Translations under genes and position numbers: made by a program
Notes under the pieces: generated by a model
The model's input: the letters and a program-made list of their open reading frames with translations, nothing else
What the model was told of the DNA's origin: nothing
Databases searched by the model: none
Source: Anastatus disparis
Lineage: Eukaryota; Arthropoda; Insecta; Hymenoptera; Eupelmidae
Length of the DNA: 64,000 nt
NCBI GenBank assembly: GCA_017163975.1
Contig: JAFFSR010000306.1
Span: 1 to 64,000, forward strand
Reading direction: 5' to 3'
Part shown: piece after piece, positions 1 through 10,682 of the stretch
How positions within the stretch are numbered: position 1 is the stretch's first letter
Layout: each line of letters opens with the position of its first letter

Positions 1-106
1 TACATGTTCAACAAGAGAGATGGCGCTTTCACCGCTATGCATTTAAGGACCTCGGATGGTATTCCGTCAGGCCCAGGTGCCTTATTGTTCTTCATCATTC
101 TTGCAG
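1..106 (-). pseudogene. ORF2 continuation: start of reverse transcriptase domain
   Basis: The minus strand here encodes a peptide containing NKAPGPDGIPSEVLK, the conserved entry motif of the LINE reverse transcriptase domain. It is one frame away from the upstream endonuclease ORF, which stops at 107, so an indel at about 107-125 separates endonuclease from RT. The rest of the RT lies outside the window. Confidence 0.75.
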
Positions 107-1360
107 CTATCTGTAGCTCTCCGCTTGTAAAGAGCGGATCTCTTCTGGTTCTCCTGTATTCTCCTGTTCTTCGAGTGGTGGATGCGTAGGGAACAAGTGG
201 TTTACGATGTTCGCCATGGTCTCTTCTTCGAATGGCAACGTGGGGGCGGCGTTCAGCTTCTTGGTCACGATCTTGTAGGCCAAGCCCCACACCTCTCTGT
301 TGACGTCTTCGCTCAGGTCTTTCCAGCATTGTGCTTTGCTTCGATTGATCTTCTTACGAAGCTTTTTATGCACGTCTCTGTATTGCGCAGACAAAAGATC
401 TGCTGCTGGTGAGTTCTTCTTTCTTGCTCTCTGTGATGATCTTCTGAGACTAAGAGCTTCTGACCTCGTTCTAGCGATTTCGTCATTCCACCAATACGCT
501 GGACGCTTTTGATGTCGCGATCCCTTGCGCGGCATAGATGCATCACAGGCTCTGTGAATGAGACTCATCGTCTCTTTTACGAGAACCTCTGCAGCGTCGG
601 CGTTTCCGGTGGCAGTTGTCGCGTCCGGTAGATAGTCTGATCCTTGCTGCAGTACTTGGACAAGTTTCTCAGAGTCCAGCTTGGCAACGTTCCATCTGAC
701 TGGTCTAGCGACATTTCGCCTCGATGATTGGGATCCATCATGGATTTGAAATGTGATGTACTGGTGGTCACTTCCATTGTATGTCTCCAGCACCTTCCAA
801 TCTGACACTTTACGTGAAAGATTTTCTGATGCAAAGGATACGTCAGGAATCGTACCGCTAGCTCCTCGTCTGAATGTTGGAGTGCTTCCGGTGTTTAGCA
901 CTGTTAGGCCGAGTCTGTCTGCCATCTCCATGATGTATCCTCCTCTGCTGTCCTGCAGTGGCATTCCCCACTCTAACGCTTTCGCGTTAAAGTCTCCTGC
1001 GACGACGACGTCACCTTCCATTCTTCGGACAGAGTCTTCCAGCAGATCCAGACGGCGCCTAAACGTGTCTGCTGTTGAGTTTGGTGTAAAATAACAGCTC
1101 ACGTATGTAACGTTTCTGCTTTTAACCCATACGAAGCCTTCTTCAGCTCCATTTGCGTCTTCTCTGATGGTCTTTGGGTCTACGTAAATCGCAGCAGTGC
1201 CAAGCTTGTCTCTAAACCAGGTCTTAACGGTCCAGTTTGTGTACTGCTCGCTTATCAAGAGCACATCAGCCTTTGTTTCGAATCTGATTTGGGTCAAAAG
1301 GCTGTTGGCTAGGTCGCTTCTGTGTAAGTTGGCTTGGAGGACCGTTACGCGGCCCATCAT
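107..1360 (-). CDS. LINE ORF2, APE-type endonuclease domain
   Basis: 417 codons starting ATG-ATG at 1360. The N-terminal ~230 residues are an exonuclease-endonuclease-phosphatase domain: LQANLHRS (Asn), LLISEQY (Glu), VSCYFTPN, VVAGDFNAK (Asp/Asn) and GSDHQ (Asp-His) are the catalytic signatures in the expected order. This enzyme nicks target DNA to prime reverse transcription. Residues ~290-400 form the basic linker that precedes RT. The ORF ends early because of a frameshift, and the RT motif resumes in another frame at 1-106. The start is fixed by the overlap with the ORF1 stop. Confidence 0.88.
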   Translation of the reverse strand: MMGRVTVLQANLHRSDLANSLLTQIRFETKADVLLISEQYTNWTVKTWFRDKLGTAAIYVDPKTIREDANGAEEGFVWVKSRNVTYVSCYFTPNSTADTFRRRLDLLEDSVRRMEGDVVVAGDFNAKALEWGMPLQDSRGGYIMEMADRLGLTVLNTGSTPTFRRGASGTIPDVSFASENLSRKVSDWKVLETYNGSDHQYITFQIHDGSQSSRRNVARPVRWNVAKLDSEKLVQVLQQGSDYLPDATTATGNADAAEVLVKETMSLIHRACDASMPRKGSRHQKRPAYWWNDEIARTRSEALSLRRSSQRARKKNSPAADLLSAQYRDVHKKLRKKINRSKAQCWKDLSEDVNREVWGLAYKIVTKKLNAAPTLPFEEETMANIVNHLFPTHPPLEEQENTGEPEEIRSLQAESYR

Positions 1361-1362
1361 TA
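1358..1362 (-). promoter_or_regulatory. UAAUG stop-start between ORF1 and ORF2
   Basis: On the minus strand the ORF1 stop (TAA, 1362-1360) shares its last A with the ORF2 start ATG (1360-1358). UAAUG overlaps of this kind support termination-reinitiation in the R1-clade element SART1 of silkworm (established for that element; inferred here). Confidence 0.7.
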
Positions 1363-2761
1363 GCGTTGCCTTTTGAATCGTTCTAGGGTCTCGCGAAAGA
1401 CTTTGCAGTGACCTGACCCAGGGATATGTTTTCGCTCTGCAGGTTCTACTTCGCGCTCAGTACATAGTATGCACTGAGTGTCAGTAGCCTTACAGGCCGA
1501 TCCCTTATGGCCATCTTTGCCACACTTGTAGCACATCTTGCTACGGTCAGGTCCTCGGCAGTCACGCGCCTGATGACCGTAGTTCAGGCACCTGAAACAG
1601 CGCTGAACCCGTTGCCAACTTCTGATACGGCAGTTAGTGTAGCCGATTTTTACTCTGGTTTGAGAGAGCAGGAACGATGCCTGGTCTTGTTCCATCTCTA
1701 CGATGGCCAAGCGAAGCTCTCTGCTGTTGGGGTTCGTCAGCGAGACGCTAAACTCGCCCAGGTCCTTATTTGCTTGTGTGAAAACAGCTTTTACTGCTGT
1801 CTTCACTTCATCCACCGTTGCGAGGCAGTCTATATCTCTGATTTCGACTGCTTCTTTGGGGATGATCTCCTTAATTTTGCCTGTTCCACCAACCGTTCTT
1901 TTCAAAAAGTCACTGAAGGTCTCAAGTTCCTTGGTGTTGCCCAACTCAATCAGGACATCTCCGGTCCTGGTTTTTCTGATCCCTTTGATGTTACTCGTCG
2001 GGCTGTTCTGGATGAGCTCCTGCCGGATGTTCTGCAGGACCTCACTGTAAGTCTTACCTTCTTCTGGTCTTATAAGGACGGCGGCAGAACGCTTCTTCGT
2101 CTTTCTCCTCCTTTTCTTCTTCTTTTTTTGGCAGCTGCTGTGCAGGCTGCTCCGTCACTTTTGCCGATGTTCTGGCCGTTGGTGGTTTGGAGTTAGGCTG
2201 CTGTGATCGCTGCTGTTGTTGTTGCGTTTGTTGCCGCTGCTGCTGTGTTTGTTGTTCCAGCTGCAGCTTCTTTTGTTTCTTTGCAGCCTTAACATCCTTG
2301 CGACTTTGGACAGTCACAAAAGAGTCGTCTGCGTCTTCCTCAGCTCTGCCCTTCTTAAGAAGAGCTCGCGAATCAGAATTGTTTCCTGATTCCAGCGAGT
2401 CTTCTTCTCTGGGCCGCTTAGCTGCAGCGCTTGCCTGAAGCGTCTCGGTCACTTCCATCTGTTCAGTGACCGTTCTTGCTTCGCGCAAGCGAGAAAACTC
2501 CCTTTTCAGAGCTTCTACGTGCTCAATCAATTCTGGCAGGTTATCTTTTACTTTCGAGTTCATGTTGGGCATGGACCTAACAGCTGCCTGCATGAGCAAA
2601 AAGATCTCATTCATTCTTTGAGATCTTTCTTCAATTGTCAAGCAGGTGATCTCTACCCCTGTATTCTTTAGGGGATCAGCCTGCGACATCTGGCCTTCGG
2701 TATTGTTTTGGCTATTACTAGCCGCTCCTGATTGGTTTTTGTTTTGTGTTGAATTTACCAT
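1360..2761 (-). pseudogene. LINE ORF1 (Gag-like, CCHC knuckles), one frameshift
   Basis: The N-terminal part (2761-2054) is low complexity and Gln/Lys/Glu-rich. The C-terminal part (open through 1944-1360 and further upstream in that frame to ~2085) contains the R1-type core around TYSEVLQ and EIRDIDCLATVDEV, then knuckles CFRCLNYGHQARDC and CYKCGKDGHKGSAC and a third Cys/His cluster. The two parts are out of frame near 2085, in a run of CTTCTTC, so one indel breaks the gene. The product would bind element RNA and form the retrotransposition RNP. The ATG at 2761 is the only upstream Met in the first frame. Confidence 0.82.
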
Positions 2762-4028
<1,267 letters not shown>

Positions 4029-4129
4029 TTTTTTTTTTTTTTTTTTTTATGGTGGTAAAAAACGGGAAATCTGCCTAAACCAGACCTTCAGCAACAGGAT
4101 CCACGCCCGCCGTGCGATTCCGCAACGCG

Positions 4130-4305
4130 TTATCGCCGTGCAGGAGGGGATCCTGCCACCGGTGTGACGGGTTCCTGAGTGCACGTCAGCCTTGACTGTG
4201 AAATGGCCCTCCATTTCACATCCAGGGCATCAGAGTCCCAGGGGACCGTCTAACCCCCTGTCCTTTGACCGCGTGACGATTGCAAGAAGATGCAATCGTC
4301 ACGCG
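4130..4305 (-). other. Three stable hairpins in the 3' region of LINE copy 2
   Basis: A perfect 15-bp stem pairs 4270-4284 with 4291-4305 around a 6-nt loop. A perfect 10-bp stem pairs 4197-4206 with 4211-4220. A third, GCAGGA/TCCTGC, lies near 4140-4155. A 9-bp version of the first stem survives in copy 3 (6519-6527 with 6536-6544) with a different loop, so the structure may be selected, for example for RT recognition. Confidence 0.6.
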
Positions 4306-4449
4306 GGCAAAAGGCCAGTAACATCCACCTCGTGACCTTTATTCCACCCCGGCACTTAGGCCTTCTCGGCATTACTTCAGGGTGGGGTCACCAATACGCC
4401 GCAGCGCCTCCATTATTGAGTCTAATTCTCAGTTCTCAATCTTCTTTAG

Positions 4450-5295
4450 CTAGACTTCTCTCTTTCGGGAATTTCTAAGGGTCTCCCAGTTCTTCCTCTT
4501 TTCTTCTTCTAGGGCTCTCCTAAATATCTTGCATGCTCCGCTACCAGCCACGTGTTTTACAGCTTCGCCATCGTAACCTTGCTGCCGGCACAAGAAGCAG
4601 CAGGCATTATTGACACATGCCGCTCTTGTGTGACCTGCTTCTCCGCACTTAAAACAGTTCGCCGATCTGTCGGGTCCCTGGCACTGTTCCTGTCTGTGTC
4701 CAAAGTTCAGACATCTATGACATCTTGTTACCATTGTTCTCCGTTCCACCCTGCAATTCACAAATCCAATTTGGATTCGTCCTTTATTCAAGAGATTTCT
4801 TGCCTCTGTCTCTTCGAGAACAATGACAGCCATCTTAGACCCGAATTTGCTTGGTCCTAGGATCAATACCTTCCTAGTACCTGGCTCGGAGCCCAGGACT
4901 CTGCTTAATGCTTCCTGTACTTCGGACTCTGTTGACATCTGGTCAAGATCACGAATTTCAATAGTTCTTTTCCGCTCAGCCATGCTTACGGTTCCTAGAC
5001 CCTTTACTGCATTTTTCACATTGTCAGTAAAGGCCTTTTTATCCGACTCTTTTGAGACCTGGATTATGAGGTTTCCCTTAGTTGTGGATCTTACACTTAA
5101 TACTTCCGTACCACTATCCTGCGGCTTTACTTCCGTGCGAAGCTTCCCAAGAACATCTGCATATGTAGACCCCTGTGAGATCTTCACCACCACCGCTTCT
5201 TTCTTCCTAGTACCTGATTTCGCGGCTGAAGGGCGCACTTGACTGGATGGCGCAGTCTGCGGAAGAGACTGCGTATTTGCAGCCTCAAGCGTCAC
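4450..5295 (-). CDS. LINE copy 2 ORF1, C-terminal Gag with zinc knuckles
   Basis: 281 codons. It contains TYADVLGKLR, a KRTIEIRDLDQMST segment and a fold domain up to ~residue 180. These are followed by CHRCLNFGHRQEQC and CFKCGEAGHTRAAC (both CX2CX4HX4C) and a third, wider Cys/His cluster ending VAGSGAC. This is the nucleic-acid-binding half of an R1-type ORF1. It overlaps the N-terminal ORF (5285-6016) by 11 bp in another frame; copy 4 reads through the same region in a single frame, so the split is a frameshift rather than two genes. Confidence 0.85.
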   Translation of the reverse strand: MTLEAANTQSLPQTAPSSQVRPSAAKSGTRKKEAVVVKISQGSTYADVLGKLRTEVKPQDSGTEVLSVRSTTKGNLIIQVSKESDKKAFTDNVKNAVKGLGTVSMAERKRTIEIRDLDQMSTESEVQEALSRVLGSEPGTRKVLILGPSKFGSKMAVIVLEETEARNLLNKGRIQIGFVNCRVERRTMVTRCHRCLNFGHRQEQCQGPDRSANCFKCGEAGHTRAACVNNACCFLCRQQGYDGEAVKHVAGSGACKIFRRALEEEKRKNWETLRNSRKREV

Positions 5296-6016
5296 TTTGT
5301 TCTTCTTTTTTTAGTATGCCGTCCATCCTCCGGGCTGTTACTAGCGCTGCCTCGGTCCTTTTAAAACCAGTGCACGCCAGCACTGTGTCCCTCAGAACCT
5401 CAGCATGCATTCGCCTCCGCCCTATTTTCCTCTGCATATGCTGATCATAAATTTGATCCACCGAGTCCTTGAGTACATTCGCTTTATTCCTAACCTTTTC
5501 TTGCTGGTCAACGGCATGCTTCAGGTGAACCTGCATCCTTTCCACGGCACTTTGAATCTTCAGATTCGTGTTTTTTTTCAAAGCTTCCTGCATCATTTTT
5601 ACTTCCTTCTTCATTTCCTCTATCAGAAGATCTTGGTTCCTCGTTGCTTCCAAAAACTCATCTAAATCTGTCAGCACAGCGTTCTGCTCAAAACCTGACG
5701 CGTCACTATAAGCACTTTTCGCGCTTCTAATGCTAGCAATACTGCTCTGGCTACCGCTTCGTACCCTCGGTACGTGCAAATTAGATGTTGCCTGTTTTTC
5801 CTGCGAGGTTGTCTCCTCTAGGCTTTCAGTAGATCTGATTGCCACCGAGGCCTGGTTCCCCATCCCCGAGGCAATATGGTCAACGTGAATTTGGCCTCCC
5901 CCAGAATCCATGAGGCCGGCTCCGCCCACCGAGGCTTTCACTCGATCGGAAGCGGAGGTGAGATTTCCCTGTGAAGGGGTACTCACCTGGGGTATTACTG
6001 TATTTAAATCCGACAT
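5285..6016 (-). CDS. LINE copy 2 ORF1, N-terminal Gag half
   Basis: 243 codons from an ATG at 6016. It is Ser/Gln-rich at first, then a coiled-coil-like stretch (FLEATRNQDLLIEEMKKEVK onwards), then VHLKHAVDQQ, IYDQHMQRKIGRRRMHAEVL and ACTGFKR, which are shared almost residue for residue with copy 4. It ends in a frame-shifted tail before the zinc-knuckle half. Confidence 0.75.
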   Translation of the reverse strand: MSDLNTVIPQVSTPSQGNLTSASDRVKASVGGAGLMDSGGGQIHVDHIASGMGNQASVAIRSTESLEETTSQEKQATSNLHVPRVRSGSQSSIASIRSAKSAYSDASGFEQNAVLTDLDEFLEATRNQDLLIEEMKKEVKMMQEALKKNTNLKIQSAVERMQVHLKHAVDQQEKVRNKANVLKDSVDQIYDQHMQRKIGRRRMHAEVLRDTVLACTGFKRTEAALVTARRMDGILKKEEQSDA

Positions 6017-6286
6017 CTTCCATAAAAGTGGTGAATTTAGTCAGGGGACCACCCCTATCTTGTAACCCAAAGCGGGACCCTTACAGGGTTACTACCATCC
6101 GGGCCAGATAGTCCCTGGTTTTTTTGCGAGGTTATTTCTCCTCGGGTCATTACTTCCTATTTGCCGTCATCGTTATTGCATTGCTGCAAAGAGCATTGAT
6201 GCGACGATGACGCCCAGGAGCGGTTGGGCAATGCCCGGAACCTGGAAGACAACACTTGCTCAAGGGGCCTCCTCAAGCCGACTCCC

Positions 6287-6287
<1 letters not shown>

Positions 6288-6357
<70 letters not shown>

Positions 6358-6370
6358 TGATGATAATAAT
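6288..6370. repeat. (AAT)n microsatellite
   Basis: About 27 AAT units with two or three TGA variants at the right end, followed by an 11-nt T run. It separates the 5' end of LINE copy 2 from the 3' end of copy 3. Confidence 0.97.
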
Positions 6371-6902
6371 TTTTTTTTTTTATGGTGGTAAAAAAACGGG
6401 AAATCTGCCCTTACCAGACCTTCAGCAACAGGATCCACGCCCGCCGTGCGATTCCATTCCACATTTAGAGCATCAGAGTTCCAGGGGACAGTCTAACCCC
6501 CTGTCCTCTTGAATGTGGGACGATTGCGCCGAAGTGCAATCGTCTTGCGGGCAAGAGGCCAGTAACATCCACCTTGTGATCTTTGTACCAGCTTAGCATT
6601 TTAGCCTTCTTGGCATTACTTCAGGGTGGGGTCACTAATTCGCTGCAGCGCCTTCCTTATCGAACTTCTTGTTCATCTTTCTTCATTTTGTTGTTGCTAA
6701 ACACCTCTTTTTCGAGAATTTTCCAAGTTTTTCTAGTTTCTTCCCCTTCTCGGCCTCCAGGGCTCGCCTAATGACCTTGCAGACTCCGCTACCAGCCACA
6801 TGATTGACAGCTTGGCCATCACACCCTTCCTGTCGGCATAAGAAGCAGCAGGCGTTATTAGGACATGCCGCCCTTGTATGTCCTGCCTCTTTGCACTTGT
6901 CG
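6371..6902 (-). pseudogene. LINE copy 3: 3' region and last Gag knuckle
   Basis: On the minus strand, 6902-6696 encodes the end of Gag, from HTRAAC through the third Cys/His cluster (CCFLC...HVAGSG) to a stop after a basic tail. It is followed by the same 3' sequence as copy 2, including the conserved hairpin and the tail joining an A run to the TAA array. The copy is cut off in the middle of the second zinc knuckle, exactly at an ATT array. Confidence 0.75.

Positions 6903-6903
<1 letters not shown>

Positions 6904-6954
<51 letters not shown>
6904..6954. repeat. (ATT)n microsatellite
   Basis: 17 ATT units. It separates LINE copy 3 (minus) from the plus-strand LINE fragment. Confidence 0.97.
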
Positions 6955-6970
6955 TGGCCCTATGGGTTGA

Positions 6971-7423
6971 TTGGCCCCATGGGTTGAAAGAAGCCACGGG
7001 GAGGTTAACTATTACCTCACCCAGTTTCTCAGTGACCATGGGTATTTCTGCTCCTATCTCAGTAAAATGGGAAAGGCTCAGGACCCGGGCTGCATCTTCT
7101 GTTTCGCTGATCGCGACGATTTGTATCATACGTTTTTCGTCTGTCATGGGTGGAACGAAGAAAGACGCCAGGTCGAGGAAATATCCGGACGACTAATGCC
7201 GGAGACAATTATAAGCGAAATGATCTTAACTGAAGAAAACTGGGATGCTATGACACTTTTTGTCGAAAGCGTCCTTAGACAGAAGAAAACGTATTTAGAT
7301 AGGGAGATTGATCGAAGGACAAATGATACCACGGGAGCCATGCTGACGTTTCTACATAACCAAGAAACATTAGCCGGTCCCATAGATTCGGGGTACGAGG
7401 GTGACGACGAGGATTCCTTTTAA
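6971..7423 (+). CDS. R1-type LINE ORF2 C-terminal domain
   Basis: 150 codons open from a truncated 5' end, with no genuine start codon. The sequence GEVNYYLTQFLSDHGYF and the Cys-Cys-His-Cys cluster CIFC...YHTFFVC match the zinc-finger-like C-terminus that follows RT in R1-clade ORF2. The rest of the polymerase is missing. It ends in an acidic tail (GDDEDSF). Confidence 0.75.
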   Translation: MAPWVERSHGEVNYYLTQFLSDHGYFCSYLSKMGKAQDPGCIFCFADRDDLYHTFFVCHGWNEERRQVEEISGRLMPETIISEMILTEENWDAMTLFVESVLRQKKTYLDREIDRRTNDTTGAMLTFLHNQETLAGPIDSGYEGDDEDSF

Positions 7424-8248
7424 ATAAGAAAACTAAATCCTTTACCATATAAATGTGTGAAAATGCGTTAAAGCAAGATTTTGCTGATATATGACTGTCG
7501 CGGGAGGTTAGTGTGCCAGCGGGTTCGCTTCCTTCACATACGTAAATATACCGCGCGCGTCCGAGAGTAAGTGTGAGTCAGACGCGATAGATAGGCTAGC
7601 CCTACGTGGGGCATAAGACCAATTTTAGTCCACTAGAAATAAGACTGATTTAGGAAGGACTGATTTTGTTCCCCTTTACAGAGCCAGTCCTCTAGGTAGA
7701 TGTTGCCTTCCTAATTATGCGATCGACGGAAGTATGGATGTTTTGATGGAAAACAAAGCAGACCCTCCTGGAGCGTCCCTTTGCACTCCCAAGGAATGTA
7801 TGGAGCGGGAGAGAGTCACCGGACTTTACTCCAAACTTGAGTTCCTCTTTACGCGTGTGATTATGCATGCATATGAGAATGAAACGCGTTAGATTTATTT
7901 TTTTTATACACCTTGTAGGTTAAGAAAACGAATCTAGTCAAATACCAAAGAAACCAGGAGAAAAGATCTGAAACGATCAAAGACCGGCGCCACCCTGAAG
8001 TAATGTGATAAACAGATCCCGGGGTGGGAGAACGCCCTATGTGGTCAAGTTATAGTATCCCTTCCTCACCAAATGACTTGTTATTCGTGGGTAAGGGAAA
8101 TGCGACTTTTAGAGGGTTGCTAGACGTGAACTAGTAACCCCTTATAAACCGTGGTTTTTCTTCCGTCTGTATCTTTTTCCAGGCCCAAGAAACTCCCGGC
8201 AGTCCGTTTGCAGATTTTTATCGTCACACTAACTTAAATTAAAGGCAA
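7424..8248 (+). other. 3'UTR of plus-strand LINE fragment
   Basis: 825 bp without an ORF, passing directly into (AAT)n. Nothing else was recognised except the CACCCTGAAGTAATG motif shared with the other LINE pieces. Confidence 0.6.
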
Positions 8249-8294
8249 AAAATAATAATAATAATAATAATAATAAAAATAATAATAATAATAA
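8249..8294. repeat. (AAT)n tail/microsatellite
   Basis: About 14 AAT units with one AAAAAT interruption, at the junction of the plus-strand LINE 3' end and LINE copy 4. Confidence 0.95.
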
Positions 8295-9303
8295 CTCCGC
8301 TACCAGCCACATGATTGACAGCTTGGCCATCACATCCTTCCTGTCGGCATAAGAAGCAGCAGGCGTTAAGACATGCTGCCCTTGTATGTCCTGCCTCTCC
8401 GCACTTGTAGCGGTACGCGGACCTGTTGGGACCCTCGCACTGATCTTGTCTGTGACCAAAGCCTAAGCATTGGTGGCATCTCATTACCATTGTTCTTTTT
8501 TGTACCCTGCAGCTAACGAACCCAATTTGAATCCGCTCCTTATTTAAAAGGACTCTTGCCTCAGTCTCATCAAGGACGACAACTGCCATCTTAGATTCAA
8601 ATTTACTTGGTCCAAGGATTATAACCTTCCGAGATCTTTGTTTGGAGCTTAGGACCCTACTCAGTGCTTCCTGTACTTCGGCCTCTGTGGACATCTGGTC
8701 AAGATCACGAATCTCAATCGTTCTTTTCCGCTCCATCGTACTTATGGTTCCCATACCCTCTACCTCAATCTTAACGTTGTCAGTAAAGGCCTTTCTATCC
8801 GACTCTTTCGAGATCTGGATTATAAGGTTTCCTTTGGTTGTTGGCCGAACACTCAATACCTCAGTACTACTCTCCTGTGGCTTGACTTCCTCGCGAAGCT
8901 TTCCAAGAACGTCTGCGTATGTAGATTCCTGTGAGATCCTCACGACAACCGCTTTTATCTTCTGGGTGCCTTTCTTCCTTTCCTGATGACGCTGTTGACT
9001 ATCTGTCGCAGTCTGCGAAAGAGACTGCGTTTTCGTAGTACTAGGCGTCGTTTTCTCCTTCTTCTTCTTGCTTTGCCGCACATCCTCCGGGCTATTACTA
9101 GCGCTGCCTTGGTTCCTCTTGAAACCAGTGCATGCAAGCACAGTGTCTCTAAGAACATCAGCGTGCATTCGTCTTCGCCCTATTTTTCTTTGTGTATGCT
9201 GATCATAAATTTGATCTACACCATCCTTAATACAATTCGCCTTCCTCCTAACCTGTTCTTTATTGTCAACGGCATGCTTCAGGTGAACCTGTAATCTTTC
9301 CAC
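8295..9303 (-). pseudogene. LINE copy 4: truncated Gag ORF1
   Basis: An uninterrupted minus-strand frame of ~335 codons homologous to copy 2 Gag: VHLKHAVDNKEQ, IYDQHTQRKIGRRRMHADVL, TYADVLGKLR, KRTIEIRDLDQMST, and knuckles CHQCLGFGHRQDQC and (degraded: YRYKC) CGEAGHTRAAC. The start lies inside the family's ORF1 (5'-truncated), and the end is cut in the last Cys/His cluster by the AAT array, so codons past 8295 are microsatellite. The first Cys of knuckle 2 is replaced by Tyr. Confidence 0.82.
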
Positions 9304-9342
9304 TGCACTATATATGCAGTGGAAGCATATTATTATACTGCA

Positions 9343-9343
<1 letters not shown>

Positions 9344-9374
<31 letters not shown>

Positions 9375-9410
9375 TATTATTATTACTATTATTATTATTA
9401 TTATTAATAG
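9344..9410. repeat. (ATT)n microsatellite
   Basis: Imperfect ATT array closing the LINE train on the right. The first 40 bp left of it repeat ATATTATTATACTGC-like sequence with a TGCAGT palindrome. Confidence 0.9.
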
Positions 9411-9722
9411 TATATTATATCATTTTGTATGAAAAAATAATCAAGTAAGAAATTGACTCTTCTGTGAAGTCATCATATAGAATATCCTGGTAGAAAATCT
9501 ACCATATTCTAGGCAGGATTTTTGGTCAACGTAAGTTGAAATGACTCTTATCTAGAAATTCTTTAAACAAAATTTTCAGTAAAGTGTCATTTTAACTTAT
9601 GTTGATCATAATTTCTGCTCAGAACATAACTAATTAAAGAAATATTTCATTTTAAATATTATTTGAAAATATATATAAAAAAAATAAATGTTCTAATATA
9701 TGTCCATACACAAATTTATGTA

Positions 9723-9954
9723 CAGAGAAATATTTTCTTGTAAAAATTACAAGCTGTGATGAAGTGTAGTCATATACTGCCATTATAGCAAAAAACTACC
9801 ATGTTACATAGTAAAATTTACTAGAAATATACTGAAAATTCCCATTTTTCTTCTGAATTTTACCATGGGACATGCTAATTTACTGCTATAATGGCAATCT
9901 TACATTACGTCACTATTATACTTTGTGATTTTTACGAGAAAATTTTTCTCAGTG
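9723..9954. mobile_element. Short palindromic MITE, CACTGAGA-type ends
   Basis: The left arm (CAGAGAAATATTTTCTTGTA...) and right arm (ending ACGAGAAAATTTTTCTCAGTG) are imperfect inverted complements, with a further inverted pair (CTGCCATTATAG / CTATAATGGCA) inside. The ends resemble those of the elements at 56611-58337 and 60103-60569. Confidence 0.55.
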
Positions 9955-10605
9955 ACTAAAATTTTTTAAACTTTTTCGGAATTTCAAATAAAATTTTGAA
10001 ATTCTATAGATAAACGTTAGCTAAACGTTTACTAAATTTTTGCTACACTTTTACCAAAGTTGTGCAAAATTTTGTTCTAGAATTTTGGAAAATAAAAGTA
10101 AAATGAAAACTTGTTAATGAAATTCAAAATAAGTTTCGCCAAACTTATTTTACATTCATCAATATATTTCTACAAACTTTTCCCAAACTTTAACCAAATT
10201 TGCCTTGACAAACCCAGCTTTTATTAATTTTTTCCCAAACTTTCTCCGCACTTTTTTAAACGTCATCTCATCATTTACTTAACTTTCTCCGAACTTTTGC
10301 CAAATATTAAGATTTAGAATATCAAGTTTGGCATAGCCTCATTGCCCAAGTTCGGGAGATGTTCTGCCAAACAAAAACTTTAACCAAACTTTCCCCAAAA
10401 ATAATTTTTTCACGCAATGCTTTGGCCTAAGTATTTGCTATGCTTCGGCGATGGTAATTTTTTTTTGCACGGGGAGTTAAAAATGTTGTCATACATATAT
10501 AGATTTAGAAAAAGTTCTTTCAAGAAACAAAAAATTTTCAAATTTTTTGAAAATTGATAATAAAAATATGATATTTAAAAAGAGAACGAAAAAAGAAAAA
10601 AAAAA

Positions 10606-10682
10606 GGTGGAACATCGGGTTTGAACTTGGCAAAATTAGTGTGAAAGTCGAGGAGCGTCAAAACTTAATGACTAGAGCCACC
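10606..10682 (-). pseudogene. tRNA-like relic
   Basis: On the minus strand a 77-nt segment begins GGTGG and ends CCACC, so the ends can pair. It contains a B-box-like GTTCAAACCC and is followed at once by a ten-nt T run, as expected of a pol III terminator. The A-box is poor and the anticodon arm is not convincing, so it is a decayed tRNA or SINE head, not a functional tRNA. Confidence 0.3.

Larger units (their letters stand above)
4029..6287 (-). mobile_element. R1-clade LINE copy 2, ORF1-only form
   Basis: On the minus strand: leader (6287-6017), Gag ORF1 (6016-4450), then ~400 bp of hairpin-rich sequence ending in an A run and the TAA array. No endonuclease or RT lies between Gag and the tail, so this is an internally deleted or non-autonomous element. 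Its Gag is clearly related to, but a different family from, copy 1. Confidence 0.75.
6955..8248 (+). mobile_element. 5'-truncated R1-clade LINE (ORF2 tail plus 3'UTR), plus strand
   Basis: Contains the ORF2 C-terminus and an ~825-bp 3'UTR that ends in an A/AAT tail at 8249. The 5' truncation point coincides with an ATT array. Its 3'UTR contains CACCCTGAAGTAATG (~7992), also present in sense orientation in the 3' region of copies 2 and 3. Confidence 0.72.

Noticed and set aside
753..2438. Plus-strand ORFs opposite the LINE genes (753-1094, 1507-2196, 1703-2050, 2187-2438)
   Set aside because: Antisense shadows of Gag and endonuclease frames that carry recognisable motifs.
6157..6512. Poly-Leu and poly-Ile frames around 6290-6370
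   Set aside because: Translation of an AAT microsatellite.
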